Assembly: GCA_036524775.1 (NCBI GenBank)
Contig: DATDBO010000049.1
Span: 1 to 17,595, forward strand
Length of the DNA: 17,595 nucleotides
Origin: VRUE01 sp036524775
Lineage (GTDB): Bacteria; Actinomycetota; Thermoleophilia; Solirubrobacterales; 70-9
Direction of reading: 5' to 3'
Part shown: positions 5,508 through 11,560 of the stretch, piece after piece
How positions within the stretch are numbered: the first letter of the stretch is position 1
Layout of the letters: each line of letters begins with the position of its first letter
The notes under the pieces: generated by a model
Told to the model about the DNA's origin: nothing
Seen by the model: only the letters and a program-made list of their open reading frames with translations
The model's database searches: none
Position numbers and translations under genes: made by a program

Positions 5508-6422
5508 ATGGCACCATTGCGGATCGCGATGGCTGCCGCCTGCAAGCGCATAGCGGATTCGAAGCAGTTCCAGCTCTTCATCCTCGCCGTGATCCTCGCC
5601 AACGCGGTGGCACTGGGACTGGAGACCTACGATGCGATCGACCGCGAGGTCGGCGACGCCCTCAACCTCCTTAACGACGTCTTCCTCGCCGTCTTCGTGG
5701 TCGAGATCGCGATCCGGATCGCCGCTCACGGCCGGCGCCCCCAGGACTACTTCAAGAGCGGCTGGAACGTCTTCGACTTCCTCATCATCGGCGGCGCCTT
5801 CGTGCCCGGCGTGCGCCAGAACGCCACCGCGCTGCGCGTCCTGCGCCTGCTGCGGATCGTCCGCGTCGTCAGCCTCTTCCCCGACCTGCGCTTCCTGATC
5901 CGCGGCATGGCGGCGAGCCTGCCGCCGATCGGCAGCATGGCCATGCTCACCTCGCTGCTGATCTACATCTACGGGATGCTCGGCTGGATCCTCTTCGCCG
6001 ACACCGACCCCGCCCACTGGGGCGACATCGGCCAGGCGATGCTCTCCCTCTTCATCGTCCTCACGCTGGAGAGCTGGCCCGAGATCATGGGCGAAGTGAT
6101 CGACGTCCATCCATGGGCCTGGGTCTACTTCGTCAGCTACGTGCTGATCGCCTCGTTCCTCCTGATCAACATGGTGATCGCGATCCTGATCAACAGCCTC
6201 GAGGAGGTGCGCGCGATGGAGGCGATCGAGAAGCGGCTCGCCGCCCGCCGCGCCGAGCGCGAAGGCATCGAGGAGCCGGCCGGCCAGGCTGCGGCGGAGC
6301 GAGTGGCGCGGATTCGCGAAGCACTCGACGAGCTGGAGGACGAGCTGCACCTCGACGGTCACATCGAGCAGCCCAAGGGCAAGCGGGACTCGCCGAAAGT
6401 GATCAGGCGCTTCCGGGGCTGA
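5508..6422 (+). CDS. Voltage-gated sodium channel, single-domain (NaChBac family)
   Basis: The 304-residue protein has the six-helix layout of bacterial Nav channels. S1 lies near residues 23-42 (FILAVILANAVALGLETYD), S4 near 105-130 with Arg every third position (LRVLRLLRIVRVVSLF), then S5, pore and S6. The selectivity filter is Thr186-Leu-Glu-Ser-Trp190 followed by Pro-Glu; TLESW is the sodium-selective filter of NaChBac and NavAb. S6 runs through SFLLINMVIAILINSLEE. The C-terminus (about 235-290) is a long charged helix suited to the coiled coil that joins four subunits. It would form a homotetrameric channel in the cytoplasmic membrane. ATG at 5508 is used; an in-frame ATG at 5529 is equally possible. 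The stop lies within a 20-base overlap with the convergent gene. Confidence 0.9.
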   Translation: MAPLRIAMAAACKRIADSKQFQLFILAVILANAVALGLETYDAIDREVGDALNLLNDVFLAVFVVEIAIRIAAHGRRPQDYFKSGWNVFDFLIIGGAFVPGVRQNATALRVLRLLRIVRVVSLFPDLRFLIRGMAASLPPIGSMAMLTSLLIYIYGMLGWILFADTDPAHWGDIGQAMLSLFIVLTLESWPEIMGEVIDVHPWAWVYFVSYVLIASFLLINMVIAILINSLEEVRAMEAIEKRLAARRAEREGIEEPAGQAAAERVARIREALDELEDELHLDGHIEQPKGKRDSPKVIRRFRG

Positions 6423-6432
6423 CCGCGCCTGA
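6403..6432. terminator. Inverted repeat spanning both stop codons of a convergent pair
   Basis: TCAGGCGC (6403-6410) and GCGCCTGA (6425-6432) are exact reverse complements with a 14-nt loop. The left arm contains the minus-strand stop and the loop contains the plus-strand TGA (6420-6422). A symmetric hairpin here could end transcription in both directions. There is no clear T-run on either side. Confidence 0.5.
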
Positions 6433-7392
6433 GGCTTTCCGGTCCTCCTCGGCCTGCTCGATCAGGCCACGCCAATCAGTGGTGCGGAAGACGAGCAGCA
6501 TCGCGGCGAAGCCGAGCAGGACCGACCAGGCGGCCATCGCGATCTGGGTGCCGACCGAGAAGGAGAGGACGGCGGTGCGCGAGGGGCCGTGCAGGGTCGC
6601 CACCAGCAGCGCCTGCTGGGCGCCCGCGCCACCCGGGGTGAAGGGGACGATGTTGGCGATCGCCTGCACGCTCATCACCAGCATCACGTTGCCGACCGAG
6701 CCGCCGATGCCGAAGGCCTCGAGGAAAAGCCAGAAGGCGGCGAAGCGCAGCAGCCAGCCGACGCCCTGCCAGGCGGCGACCTCGCGCAGGTAGCGACGCG
6801 GCGTGCGCAGGATCGCGACCCCCTGCCTGACCCGCTCCCAGAAGCGCCGCACGCGGTGCGCGAGCAGGAAGATGCCGATCGCGATCGCCAGCAGCAGCGT
6901 CGCGGTCACGATCAGGAAGACCTGCGGGTGTTCAGCCCAGAAGGAGAGCTCGAAGGCGGGCAGGTTGGGCAGCTGCGGCGGCTCCGGCAGGAGCCCCTGC
7001 GAGATCGCGTAGAAGAGGACGAGCAGACCGACGGTCGTGTCGAAGACGGTCTGCACGAGGAAGGAGGAGGTGACCGCCGGGTAAGAGGAGCCGGGGATCT
7101 GGCGCTTGGCGAGAAAGACCTTGGTCGCGTCGCCCGCGTGGGCGGGCAGGATCGCGTTGATCCCCGCCCCCGCCAGGTAGGCGGCGCTGAGGCGCGTGAA
7201 GGAGATCGGCGTGCCCGGGTAGGCGGCGCGCAGCACGTTGCGCCAGGCCCGGGCGCGGGCCAGCTGCATCGCCGCCAGGCAGAGCAGCGCCAGCCCGAAA
7301 GGCACCCAGTGGATGTCGGAGAGATGGTCGAAGAAGCGCGCGGCGGCGCGGCCGAAGGACTCGGCGCTCGATGCGAAGTCGGCGAGGGTCAT
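6403..7392 (-). CDS. Lysylphosphatidylglycerol synthase-like transmembrane protein (YbhN/AglD family)
   Basis: A 329-residue polytopic membrane protein with roughly eight helices. It carries the family hallmarks: AAYLAGAGINAILPAHAGDATKV in the first third (about residues 69-91) and NIVPFTPGGAGAQQALL in the second half (about 247-263), the latter corresponding to the conserved Pro-Gly-Gly-Gly-type loop. These match the LPG_synthase_TM (flippase-like) domain. No C-terminal DUF2156 lysyl-transfer domain is attached, so it is not a complete MprF; stand-alone members are thought to act in lipid or glycolipid handling. Its substrate cannot be told. The last 20 residues are hydrophilic (IEQAEEDRKASGAV). 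The ATG has a TAGTGT -10 box 7 nt upstream, shared with the divergent sulfotransferase. Confidence 0.8.
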   Translation of the reverse strand: MTLADFASSAESFGRAAARFFDHLSDIHWVPFGLALLCLAAMQLARARAWRNVLRAAYPGTPISFTRLSAAYLAGAGINAILPAHAGDATKVFLAKRQIPGSSYPAVTSSFLVQTVFDTTVGLLVLFYAISQGLLPEPPQLPNLPAFELSFWAEHPQVFLIVTATLLLAIAIGIFLLAHRVRRFWERVRQGVAILRTPRRYLREVAAWQGVGWLLRFAAFWLFLEAFGIGGSVGNVMLVMSVQAIANIVPFTPGGAGAQQALLVATLHGPSRTAVLSFSVGTQIAMAAWSVLLGFAAMLLVFRTTDWRGLIEQAEEDRKASGAVSPGSA

Positions 7393-7398
7393 CGCAGC

Positions 7399-7405
7399 TA
7401 CACTA
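7399..7405. promoter_or_regulatory. Symmetric bidirectional -10 element TACACTA between two leaderless genes
   Basis: The divergent starts are 21 bases apart. On the plus strand TACACT (7399-7404) ends 9 nt before the GTG at 7414. On the minus strand TAGTGT (7405-7400) ends 7 nt before the ATG at 7392. The 9-mer CTACACTAG reads CTAGTGTAG on the opposite strand. This repeats the arrangement at 3823-3829. Confidence 0.55.
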
Positions 7406-7413
7406 GCCCGCTC

Positions 7414-8403
7414 GTGTCAGAGCCCGAGACGACTCAGGCCGCCCCCGCAGCCCCCCGCGATCCCGCCGACGAGGCGATGTGCGCGCGCGCCCGCGAGCGC
7501 TTCACCGGCGACCGCGGCAGCCGCCTGCGCCGCCGCCGCAAGCGCCACGCGGCGCTGCCCAACCTGATCATCGTCGGCGGGTTGAAGTGCGGCACGACCA
7601 GCATCCACCACTACCTCGGCCTGCACCCCGAAGTCCACATGTCGAAGCCGAAGGAGCTCAACTTCTTCGCCCGGGAGCTCAACTGGGACCTCGGCCTCGA
7701 CTGGTACGCGAGCCGCTTCGACGGCCGGCTGCCGGTGCGCGGCGAGTCCTCCCCCCACTACACCAACCTGCCCCGCTTCGAGGGGGTGCCGGAGCGGATC
7801 AAGGAGCACTGCCCCGACGCCCGCCTGATCTACATGGTGCGCGACCCGATCAAGCGCATCCTCTCGCACTGGGTGCACGCCACGGGCGCCGGCTACGAGA
7901 CGCGCGAGCTGGTGCCGACCCTCTCGCAGCCCGATTCCTCCTACGTCCACCGCTCCATGTACTGGATGCAGCTGCAGCCCTACTTGGAGCTGTTCGATCG
8001 CGAGCAGATCGAGGTGATCACGCAGGAGGAGCTGCAGGCCGAACGCGAGGAGACGATGCGCAGGGCCTTCCGGTTCGCCGGCGTCGACGAGAGCTTCACC
8101 TCGGAGCAGTTCAACCGCGAGTGGGAGAAGTCGAGCGCCAAGCAGGGCGACAAATACCAGGTGATGGAGAAGCTGGTGAAACTGCCGGGGCTGCGTTCGT
8201 TCGACCGCAACTTCGACCGCCTGCCCGAGTCGCTGCGCTGGCTGGTCGAGAAGGTCGTGCACGACCCGGAGAAGCCGCCGGCGCCGAAGCCCGAGTTGCC
8301 CGAGGACCTCTTCGAAACCCTCCGCGGCCGCTTCCGCGACGACGTCCCCGCCCTGCAGGAGTTCGCCGGCCGCGAGTTCGCCGGCTGGCACGACTACTCC
8401 TGA
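7414..8403 (+). CDS. Sulfotransferase family protein (PAPS-dependent)
   Basis: The 329-residue protein has the sulfotransferase fold. The 5'-phosphosulfate loop is IIVGGLKCGTTSIHHYL with Lys58, and the 3'-phosphate motif is LIYMVRDPIKRILSHWVH near residues 140-157, with Arg and Ser in the expected places. It should move sulfate from PAPS to a hydroxyl or amine, but the acceptor is unknown. The first 48 residues form a Pro/Ala-rich disordered arm and a strongly basic patch (RLRRRRKRH); no membrane helix is present, so the enzyme is probably cytoplasmic. The GTG at 7414 is chosen from its -10 box (TACACT); an ATG at 7477 is an alternative that would drop the arm. The neighbouring membrane protein gene shares its promoter, but a functional link is only a guess. 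Confidence 0.85.
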   Translation: MSEPETTQAAPAAPRDPADEAMCARARERFTGDRGSRLRRRRKRHAALPNLIIVGGLKCGTTSIHHYLGLHPEVHMSKPKELNFFARELNWDLGLDWYASRFDGRLPVRGESSPHYTNLPRFEGVPERIKEHCPDARLIYMVRDPIKRILSHWVHATGAGYETRELVPTLSQPDSSYVHRSMYWMQLQPYLELFDREQIEVITQEELQAEREETMRRAFRFAGVDESFTSEQFNREWEKSSAKQGDKYQVMEKLVKLPGLRSFDRNFDRLPESLRWLVEKVVHDPEKPPAPKPELPEDLFETLRGRFRDDVPALQEFAGREFAGWHDYS

Positions 8404-8414
8404 GCGCTCGCGGG

Positions 8415-8420
8415 TACGCT
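8415..8420 (+). promoter_or_regulatory. -10 box (TACGCT) for the RibD-type reductase gene
   Basis: TACGCT ends 7 nt before the ATG at 8428, and the whole gap after the sulfotransferase stop is 24 bases. The hexamer is identical to the plus-strand box at 3823. Confidence 0.55.
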
Positions 8421-8427
8421 GCGCTCG

Positions 8428-8997
8428 ATGCGGCGCTTGCTTCCCGATCCCGGTCCGACCACGGTCGAGGAGCAGCTCGACTCCTACCGGCCGCAGGAGG
8501 AGGCACGCGAGGAGCGACCCTTCGTCGCGATGAACTTCGCCGCCACGGTCGACGGGCGGGCGGCGATCGAAGGCCGCTCCGGCCCGATCGGCTCCGACAC
8601 CGACACGGCGATGCTGGTCGCCCTGCGCAAGCGCTTCGACGCGGTGATGATCGGCGCCGGGACGAAACGCGCCGAGGGCTACGACGAGATCAGCCGGCGG
8701 CTGGTCGTGGTCGAGAGCGGCCCGGAGGGACGGGCGGACCTGCCGGCGCTGCTGCGCACCCTGCGCAAGGAAGGCGTCAAGGCGCTCCTCTGCGAGGGCG
8801 GGCCGACGCTGCACGGCTCACTGCAGGCGGCCGGCCTGGTCGACGAGCTCTTCTTGACGATCGCGCCGAAGCTGAGCGGCGGCGGCGTGCCGCCCCGCAT
8901 CCTCGAGGGCGAGCTGAGCGACGTGGTCCCGCTCGAGCTCGCCTGGCTGCTCGAGGAGGACGGCGAGCTCTTCGCCCGTTACCGGCGGCTCAGCTAG
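8428..8997 (+). CDS. Stand-alone RibD C-terminal / dihydrofolate reductase-like pyrimidine reductase
   Basis: A 189-residue protein equal in extent to the reductase half of RibD. It shows FVAMNFAATVDGRAAI (about residues 32-47), where family members start the nucleotide-binding strand and carry the SLDGK-like motif, then GPIGSDTDTAMLVALRKRFDAVMIGAGT, and near the end ALLCEGGPTLHGSLQAAGLVDELFLT, the conserved Gly-Gly-Pro-Thr substrate/NADPH loop. No deaminase domain (with zinc-binding His/Cys) is encoded next to it. Members reduce 5-amino-6-ribosylaminopyrimidine phosphate in riboflavin synthesis, but many stand-alone actinobacterial copies have unknown substrates; none of the other rib genes are here. 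The TAG stop doubles as the start of the -10 box of the next gene. Confidence 0.82.
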   Translation: MRRLLPDPGPTTVEEQLDSYRPQEEAREERPFVAMNFAATVDGRAAIEGRSGPIGSDTDTAMLVALRKRFDAVMIGAGTKRAEGYDEISRRLVVVESGPEGRADLPALLRTLRKEGVKALLCEGGPTLHGSLQAAGLVDELFLTIAPKLSGGGVPPRILEGELSDVVPLELAWLLEEDGELFARYRRLS

Positions 8998-9000
8998 CTT
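8995..9000 (+). promoter_or_regulatory. -10 box (TAGCTT) for the acyl-CoA dehydrogenase gene, made from the upstream stop codon
   Basis: TAGCTT begins with the TAG stop of the reductase gene and ends 8 nt before the ATG at 9009. The hexamer is the same as that before the pilin-like gene. Confidence 0.5.
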
Positions 9001-9008
9001 TCCCAGCG

Positions 9009-10271
9009 ATGGACTTCAAGCCAAGCCCCCAGGTCGAGGCTCTGCGCGAGCGCATCCTCGACTTCATGGACGAGCAGATCTACCCGCAGGAGCGGGAGAT
9101 CATGGAAGCGCTCGACGCCGAGGTCGGGCCCGGTGTCCCCTACCCGAAGATCCTCGTCGAGGTGCGTGAGAAGGCCAGGTCGGAGGGACTGTGGAACCTC
9201 TTCATGCCCGACGAGCGCTTCGGCCCCGGCCTGAGCAACTGGGAGTACGGCCTGCTCTGCGAGGAGATGGGCCGCAGCCCGGCGGCGGCGCCGATGGCCT
9301 TCAACTGCTCGGCGCCGGACACCGGCAACATGGAGATCCTCGCCGAGCACGGCTCGAATCAACAAAAAGAAAAATGGTTGGAGCCGCTTTTAGAGGGACG
9401 GATCCGATCTTGTTTCTCGATGACGGAGCCAGAGGTGTCAGGCTCTGATCCAACTCTTCTACAGGCCCGCGCCGTGCGCGACGGCGACGAGTGGGTGGTC
9501 GACGGCCACAAGTGGTTCACCTCGGGCGCGATGGGCGCCGAGCTGGCGATCGCGATGGTCGTCACCGACCCCGACGCGCCCCCCTACAACCGCGCCTCGA
9601 TGATCTGCGTGCCGACCGACAACCCCGGCTTCGAGCTGGTCCGGCCGATCTCGGTGATGGGCCACAGCGCCGGCCCCGGCCACTGCGAGGTCCGCTACAC
9701 CGAGTGCCGCGTCCCCGCCGACAACCTGCTCGGCGGTGAGGGACAGGGCTTCACGATCGCCCAGGACCGACTCGGCCCCGGTCGCATCCACCACTGCATG
9801 CGGGCGATCGGCACCGCCGAGCGGGCCCACGAGATGATGTGCCGCCGCGCCAACGAGCGCCAGGCCTTCGGCGGACCGCTGGCCGAGAAGCAGTTCGTGC
9901 AGGAGGCGATCGCCACCTCGCGGATGGAAATCGACCAGGCGCGCCTGTTGACGATGTACGCGGCTTGGAAGATGGACACCGAGGGCAAGCGCGCCGCGCG
10001 CCAGTCGATCTCGGCGATCAAGATCGTCGCCGCCAACATGGTGATGGAGGTGCTCGACCGGGCGATCCAGGTCCACGGCTCGCTCGGCATGACCGACGAC
10101 ACCCCGCTCGCCGCGCTGTGGCGCTTCAGCCGCATGCTGCGCCTGGCGGACGGTCCCGACGAGGTCCACAAGATGGTCCTCGCCCGCCGCGAGCTGAACC
10201 GCTGGTCGAAGCGCGCCGAGGCCGAAGCGGCCGGCGCGCTCGAGCCCAAGCACGCCCCGCGTTCGATCTGA
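9009..10271 (+). CDS. Acyl-CoA dehydrogenase, ACAD10/ACAD11-like
   Basis: The 420-residue flavoenzyme has the three acyl-CoA dehydrogenase regions: an N-terminal helical domain (1-130), a beta domain with SCFSMTEPEVSGSDP (134-148), and a C-terminal helical domain. The blocks RLGPGRIHHCMRAIGTAERA (about 256-275), AFGGPLAEKQ and LRLADGPDEVH (377-387) are those I associate with the ACAD10/ACAD11 branch. In MCAD the catalytic Glu lies in a Tyr-Glu-Gly turn; here the corresponding place reads Ala-Asp381-Gly, so the base may be Asp or lie elsewhere. It should oxidise an acyl-CoA at C2-C3 with FAD. ATG 9009 is chosen because homology starts at MDFKPSP and a TAGCTT -10 lies 8 nt upstream. Codons 117-152 have strikingly low GC compared with the rest. 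Confidence 0.88.
   Translation: MDFKPSPQVEALRERILDFMDEQIYPQEREIMEALDAEVGPGVPYPKILVEVREKARSEGLWNLFMPDERFGPGLSNWEYGLLCEEMGRSPAAAPMAFNCSAPDTGNMEILAEHGSNQQKEKWLEPLLEGRIRSCFSMTEPEVSGSDPTLLQARAVRDGDEWVVDGHKWFTSGAMGAELAIAMVVTDPDAPPYNRASMICVPTDNPGFELVRPISVMGHSAGPGHCEVRYTECRVPADNLLGGEGQGFTIAQDRLGPGRIHHCMRAIGTAERAHEMMCRRANERQAFGGPLAEKQFVQEAIATSRMEIDQARLLTMYAAWKMDTEGKRAARQSISAIKIVAANMVMEVLDRAIQVHGSLGMTDDTPLAALWRFSRMLRLADGPDEVHKMVLARRELNRWSKRAEAEAAGALEPKHAPRSI
9357..9464 (+). other. Low-GC, atypical-codon tract inside the acyl-CoA dehydrogenase gene
   Basis: Bases 9361-9460 contain 48 G or C out of 100, against roughly 70% around them. Of the 36 codons 117-152, only 16 end in G or C; they include six consecutive A/T-ending ones (aat caa caa aaa gaa aaa) and tta, cga, tgt and cta. 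The reading frame is intact and the protein matches the family across the tract. The edges are sharp on both sides. Confidence 0.8.
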
Positions 10272-10302
10272 GATTTAAAATCTAGCTAGATCTCTAGCTA
10301 GA
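10271..10302. promoter_or_regulatory. Operator-like palindromes before the toxin-antitoxin genes
   Basis: The 49-bp gap is A/T-rich and holds two copies of the perfect 10-bp palindrome TCTAGCTAGA (10281-10290 and 10293-10302), 12 bp apart centre to centre, about one helical turn. Immediately left, overlapping the first copy, is AGATTT-A-AAATCT (10271-10283), another perfect inverted repeat. Paired palindromes just upstream of the -10 are the usual layout for Phd/YefM-type autorepression. Confidence 0.7.
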
Positions 10303-10308
10303 CACTGA

Positions 10309-10314
10309 TATCCT
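10309..10314 (+). promoter_or_regulatory. -10 box (TATCCT) for the toxin-antitoxin operon
   Basis: TATCCT ends 6 nt before the ATG at 10321, giving a leaderless mRNA. The palindromes at 10281-10302 cover the -35 region, so a bound repressor would exclude RNA polymerase. Confidence 0.5.
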
Positions 10315-10320
10315 GGGCTC

Positions 10321-10560
10321 ATGACCGAGATCGGGATGCATGAAGCCAAGACCCAGCTCTCGAAACTGGTTGAGCGCGTGGAAGGCGGCGAGGAGATCGT
10401 GATCACCCGTCGTGGCGAGCCCGCCGCGCGGCTGGTGCCTGAGCGCCGAGGCGGTGGCTTTGCCTCCCTCGCCGGAGCCTGGCGGGGACGGGTCAAGATC
10501 GCCGACGACTTCGACGAGCTGCCCGACGATCTCGCCGAGTCGCTCGGCATGCGGCCCTGA
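10321..10560 (+). CDS. Phd/YefM-family antitoxin
   Basis: A 79-residue protein with the Phd/YefM N-terminal fold: IGMHEAKTQLSKLVERVEGG (residues 4-23) forms the first helices and strand, followed by EEIVITRRGEPAARLVPE (24-41), whose Arg-Arg-Gly-Glu-Pro turn is a family hallmark. The C-terminal half (about 45-79) is a flexible, partly acidic tail with DDFDELPDDLAESLG that would wrap the PIN toxin and block its active site. The N-terminal domain should dimerise and bind the twin palindromes upstream. The ATG is fixed by the -10 box 6 nt before it. Its TGA overlaps the proposed CTG start of the toxin gene. Confidence 0.88.
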   Translation: MTEIGMHEAKTQLSKLVERVEGGEEIVITRRGEPAARLVPERRGGGFASLAGAWRGRVKIADDFDELPDDLAESLGMRP

Positions 10561-10937
10561 CCCTTCTACTCGACACCCATGTCGTGCTCTGGTGGATGGC
10601 CGACGAACGCGATCGCGTCGGCAAGAAGGCGGTGACCGCAATCGAAGCCGTTGGGGCGCGGATAGTGGTCAGCGCCGTCACGGTGTGGGAGGTGGCGATC
10701 AAGCGGAGGCTCGGAAAGCTCGATGCGCCAGGGGACCTGCTTCAGCGGCTCGAACGCGCCGACGTCGAGCTGCTCCCCATAAACGCTCGGCACGCCGATC
10801 GAGTCGGCGTCCTGCCGATGCACCATCGGGACCCCTTTGACCGCCTCCTCATCGCCCAGGCCGAAGTCGAGAACTTCACACTGGTCACCGCGGATACCGA
10901 GATGGACGACTACGAGGTCGAGATCGTATGGCAGTAG
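10557..10937 (+). CDS. vapC: PIN-domain toxin (VapC-type ribonuclease) with probable CTG start
   Basis: The frame reads (M)TLLLDTHVVLWWMADE from a CTG at 10557 that overlaps the antitoxin stop as CTGA, giving 126 residues. The acidic PIN active site is then complete: Asp6 in LLLDTH, Glu45 in SAVTVWEVAIKRRLGKL, Asp92/Asp95 in HHRDPFDRLLIAQA and Asp113 in LVTADTEM. The first ATG, GTG or TTG codon in frame is the GTG at 10584, which would remove Asp6 and the first beta strand, so the CTG start is much more likely. The enzyme should cut RNA (often tRNA in this family) with magnesium when free of antitoxin. The module sits between an acyl-CoA dehydrogenase gene and minus-strand genes and has no other mobile-element sign. 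Confidence 0.85.
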   Translation: MTLLLDTHVVLWWMADERDRVGKKAVTAIEAVGARIVVSAVTVWEVAIKRRLGKLDAPGDLLQRLERADVELLPINARHADRVGVLPMHHRDPFDRLLIAQAEVENFTLVTADTEMDDYEVEIVWQ

Positions 10938-11036
10938 ATGAGGGCTTCGATACCAGTAGCGGTGGCCGGAGAAGTTGTGGCGCTGGTGGAAAGGTCGCGC
11001 AGGTCGGAAGACAGGTTCACGCCCGCACCCGGGGAC

Positions 11037-11507
11037 CTATTGACCTACCGTCGATCTGTCCGGCGGCGGCGACTGCGGTTCCGCGTGTTCGTTCGGGGTC
11101 GAATCGACGGTCGAGTGCGTAGGCATAGCCGACCTACGTGGCGCCGACTTGGCAGCGGTGCAGGAATCGCCTGAACCGCTCTTCTGCCCGTCAGCACAGG
11201 TCGTGGAGCCTTGCTCCTGTGGAGGCGTTTTCCCATCGACGGATCTCTGTCCTTCAACCGGCTGACGCGATCTCGCTCGCGCGGAATCCTTGGGGGGTTG
11301 CCGCTCGGAGCCGGCTTCGGTGTCGTCGTCGGCCATCGCACCCCTTCCAGTCGAGGAAGCTCGGGGGTTCGGTTGCGCGAGCCCCTGTGAGCCGGCGGGC
11401 GCCGCGTTTGAGCTTTCCGCCGGTGAAGCCGAGCCGCTCCCTTCGCCACAGGCGGACAGGGCCGCAATCAGAAGGGCGAGCGCGGCTAGGGCAGCGGCTT
11501 TCCTCAT
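11037..11507 (-). CDS. Small secreted lipoprotein, low complexity
   Basis: The 156-residue product starts with a classic lipoprotein signal: RK, a hydrophobic core (AAALAALALLIAA) and the lipobox Leu-Ser-Ala-Cys20. After cleavage it would be lipid-anchored to the outer face of the membrane. The rest is Ser-, Pro-, Gly-, Arg- and Gln-rich with no recognisable domain; it looks disordered. Two Cys (TTCADGQKSGSGDSC, about residues 104-118) could close a small loop. No leaderless -10 is found; a nine-codon reading frame overlaps its ATG as ATGA and may couple translation. It lies 29 codons-worth of sequence below a strong terminator on the same strand, so its own promoter is uncertain. The extent of the C-terminus is supported only by the open frame. 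Confidence 0.6.
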   Translation of the reverse strand: MRKAAALAALALLIAALSACGEGSGSASPAESSNAAPAGSQGLAQPNPRASSTGRGAMADDDTEAGSERQPPKDSARARSRQPVEGQRSVDGKTPPQEQGSTTCADGQKSGSGDSCTAAKSAPRRSAMPTHSTVDSTPNEHAEPQSPPPDRSTVGQ

Positions 11508-11533
11508 CGCCTGAACAGCAGTCGTGTATCCAT
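11504..11533 (-). CDS. Possible nine-codon leader peptide before the lipoprotein
   Basis: ATG at 11533 opens a short frame encoding MDTRLLFRR whose TGA overlaps the lipoprotein ATG (ATGA). GGAG lies 3-4 nt before the ATG and a perfect AGGAGG at 11556-11551 lies further up, without a start codon at its ideal spacing. The coupling geometry is suggestive, but so short a frame can occur by chance. Confidence 0.25.
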   Translation of the reverse strand: MDTRLLFRR

Positions 11534-11560
11534 GCTCTCCGTCCTTCTGTCCTCCTTCGA

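Noticed and set aside
7479..9008. A 510-codon in-frame extension upstream of the acyl-CoA dehydrogenase
   Set aside because: It runs through the sulfotransferase and reductase genes in another frame and is Arg/Pro/Gly-rich. Homology starts at MDFKPSP at 9009.
10271..10302. Palindromes before the TA genes as an attachment site or transposon end
   Set aside because: No matching copy flanks the module, no integrase or transposase is present, and twin palindromes over the -35 fit autoregulation.
10938..11174. A 78-codon plus-strand frame starting right after the toxin stop
   Set aside because: The position suggests a third operon gene, but the second half is an Arg-rich shadow of the lipoprotein gene and no domain or conserved feature is visible.
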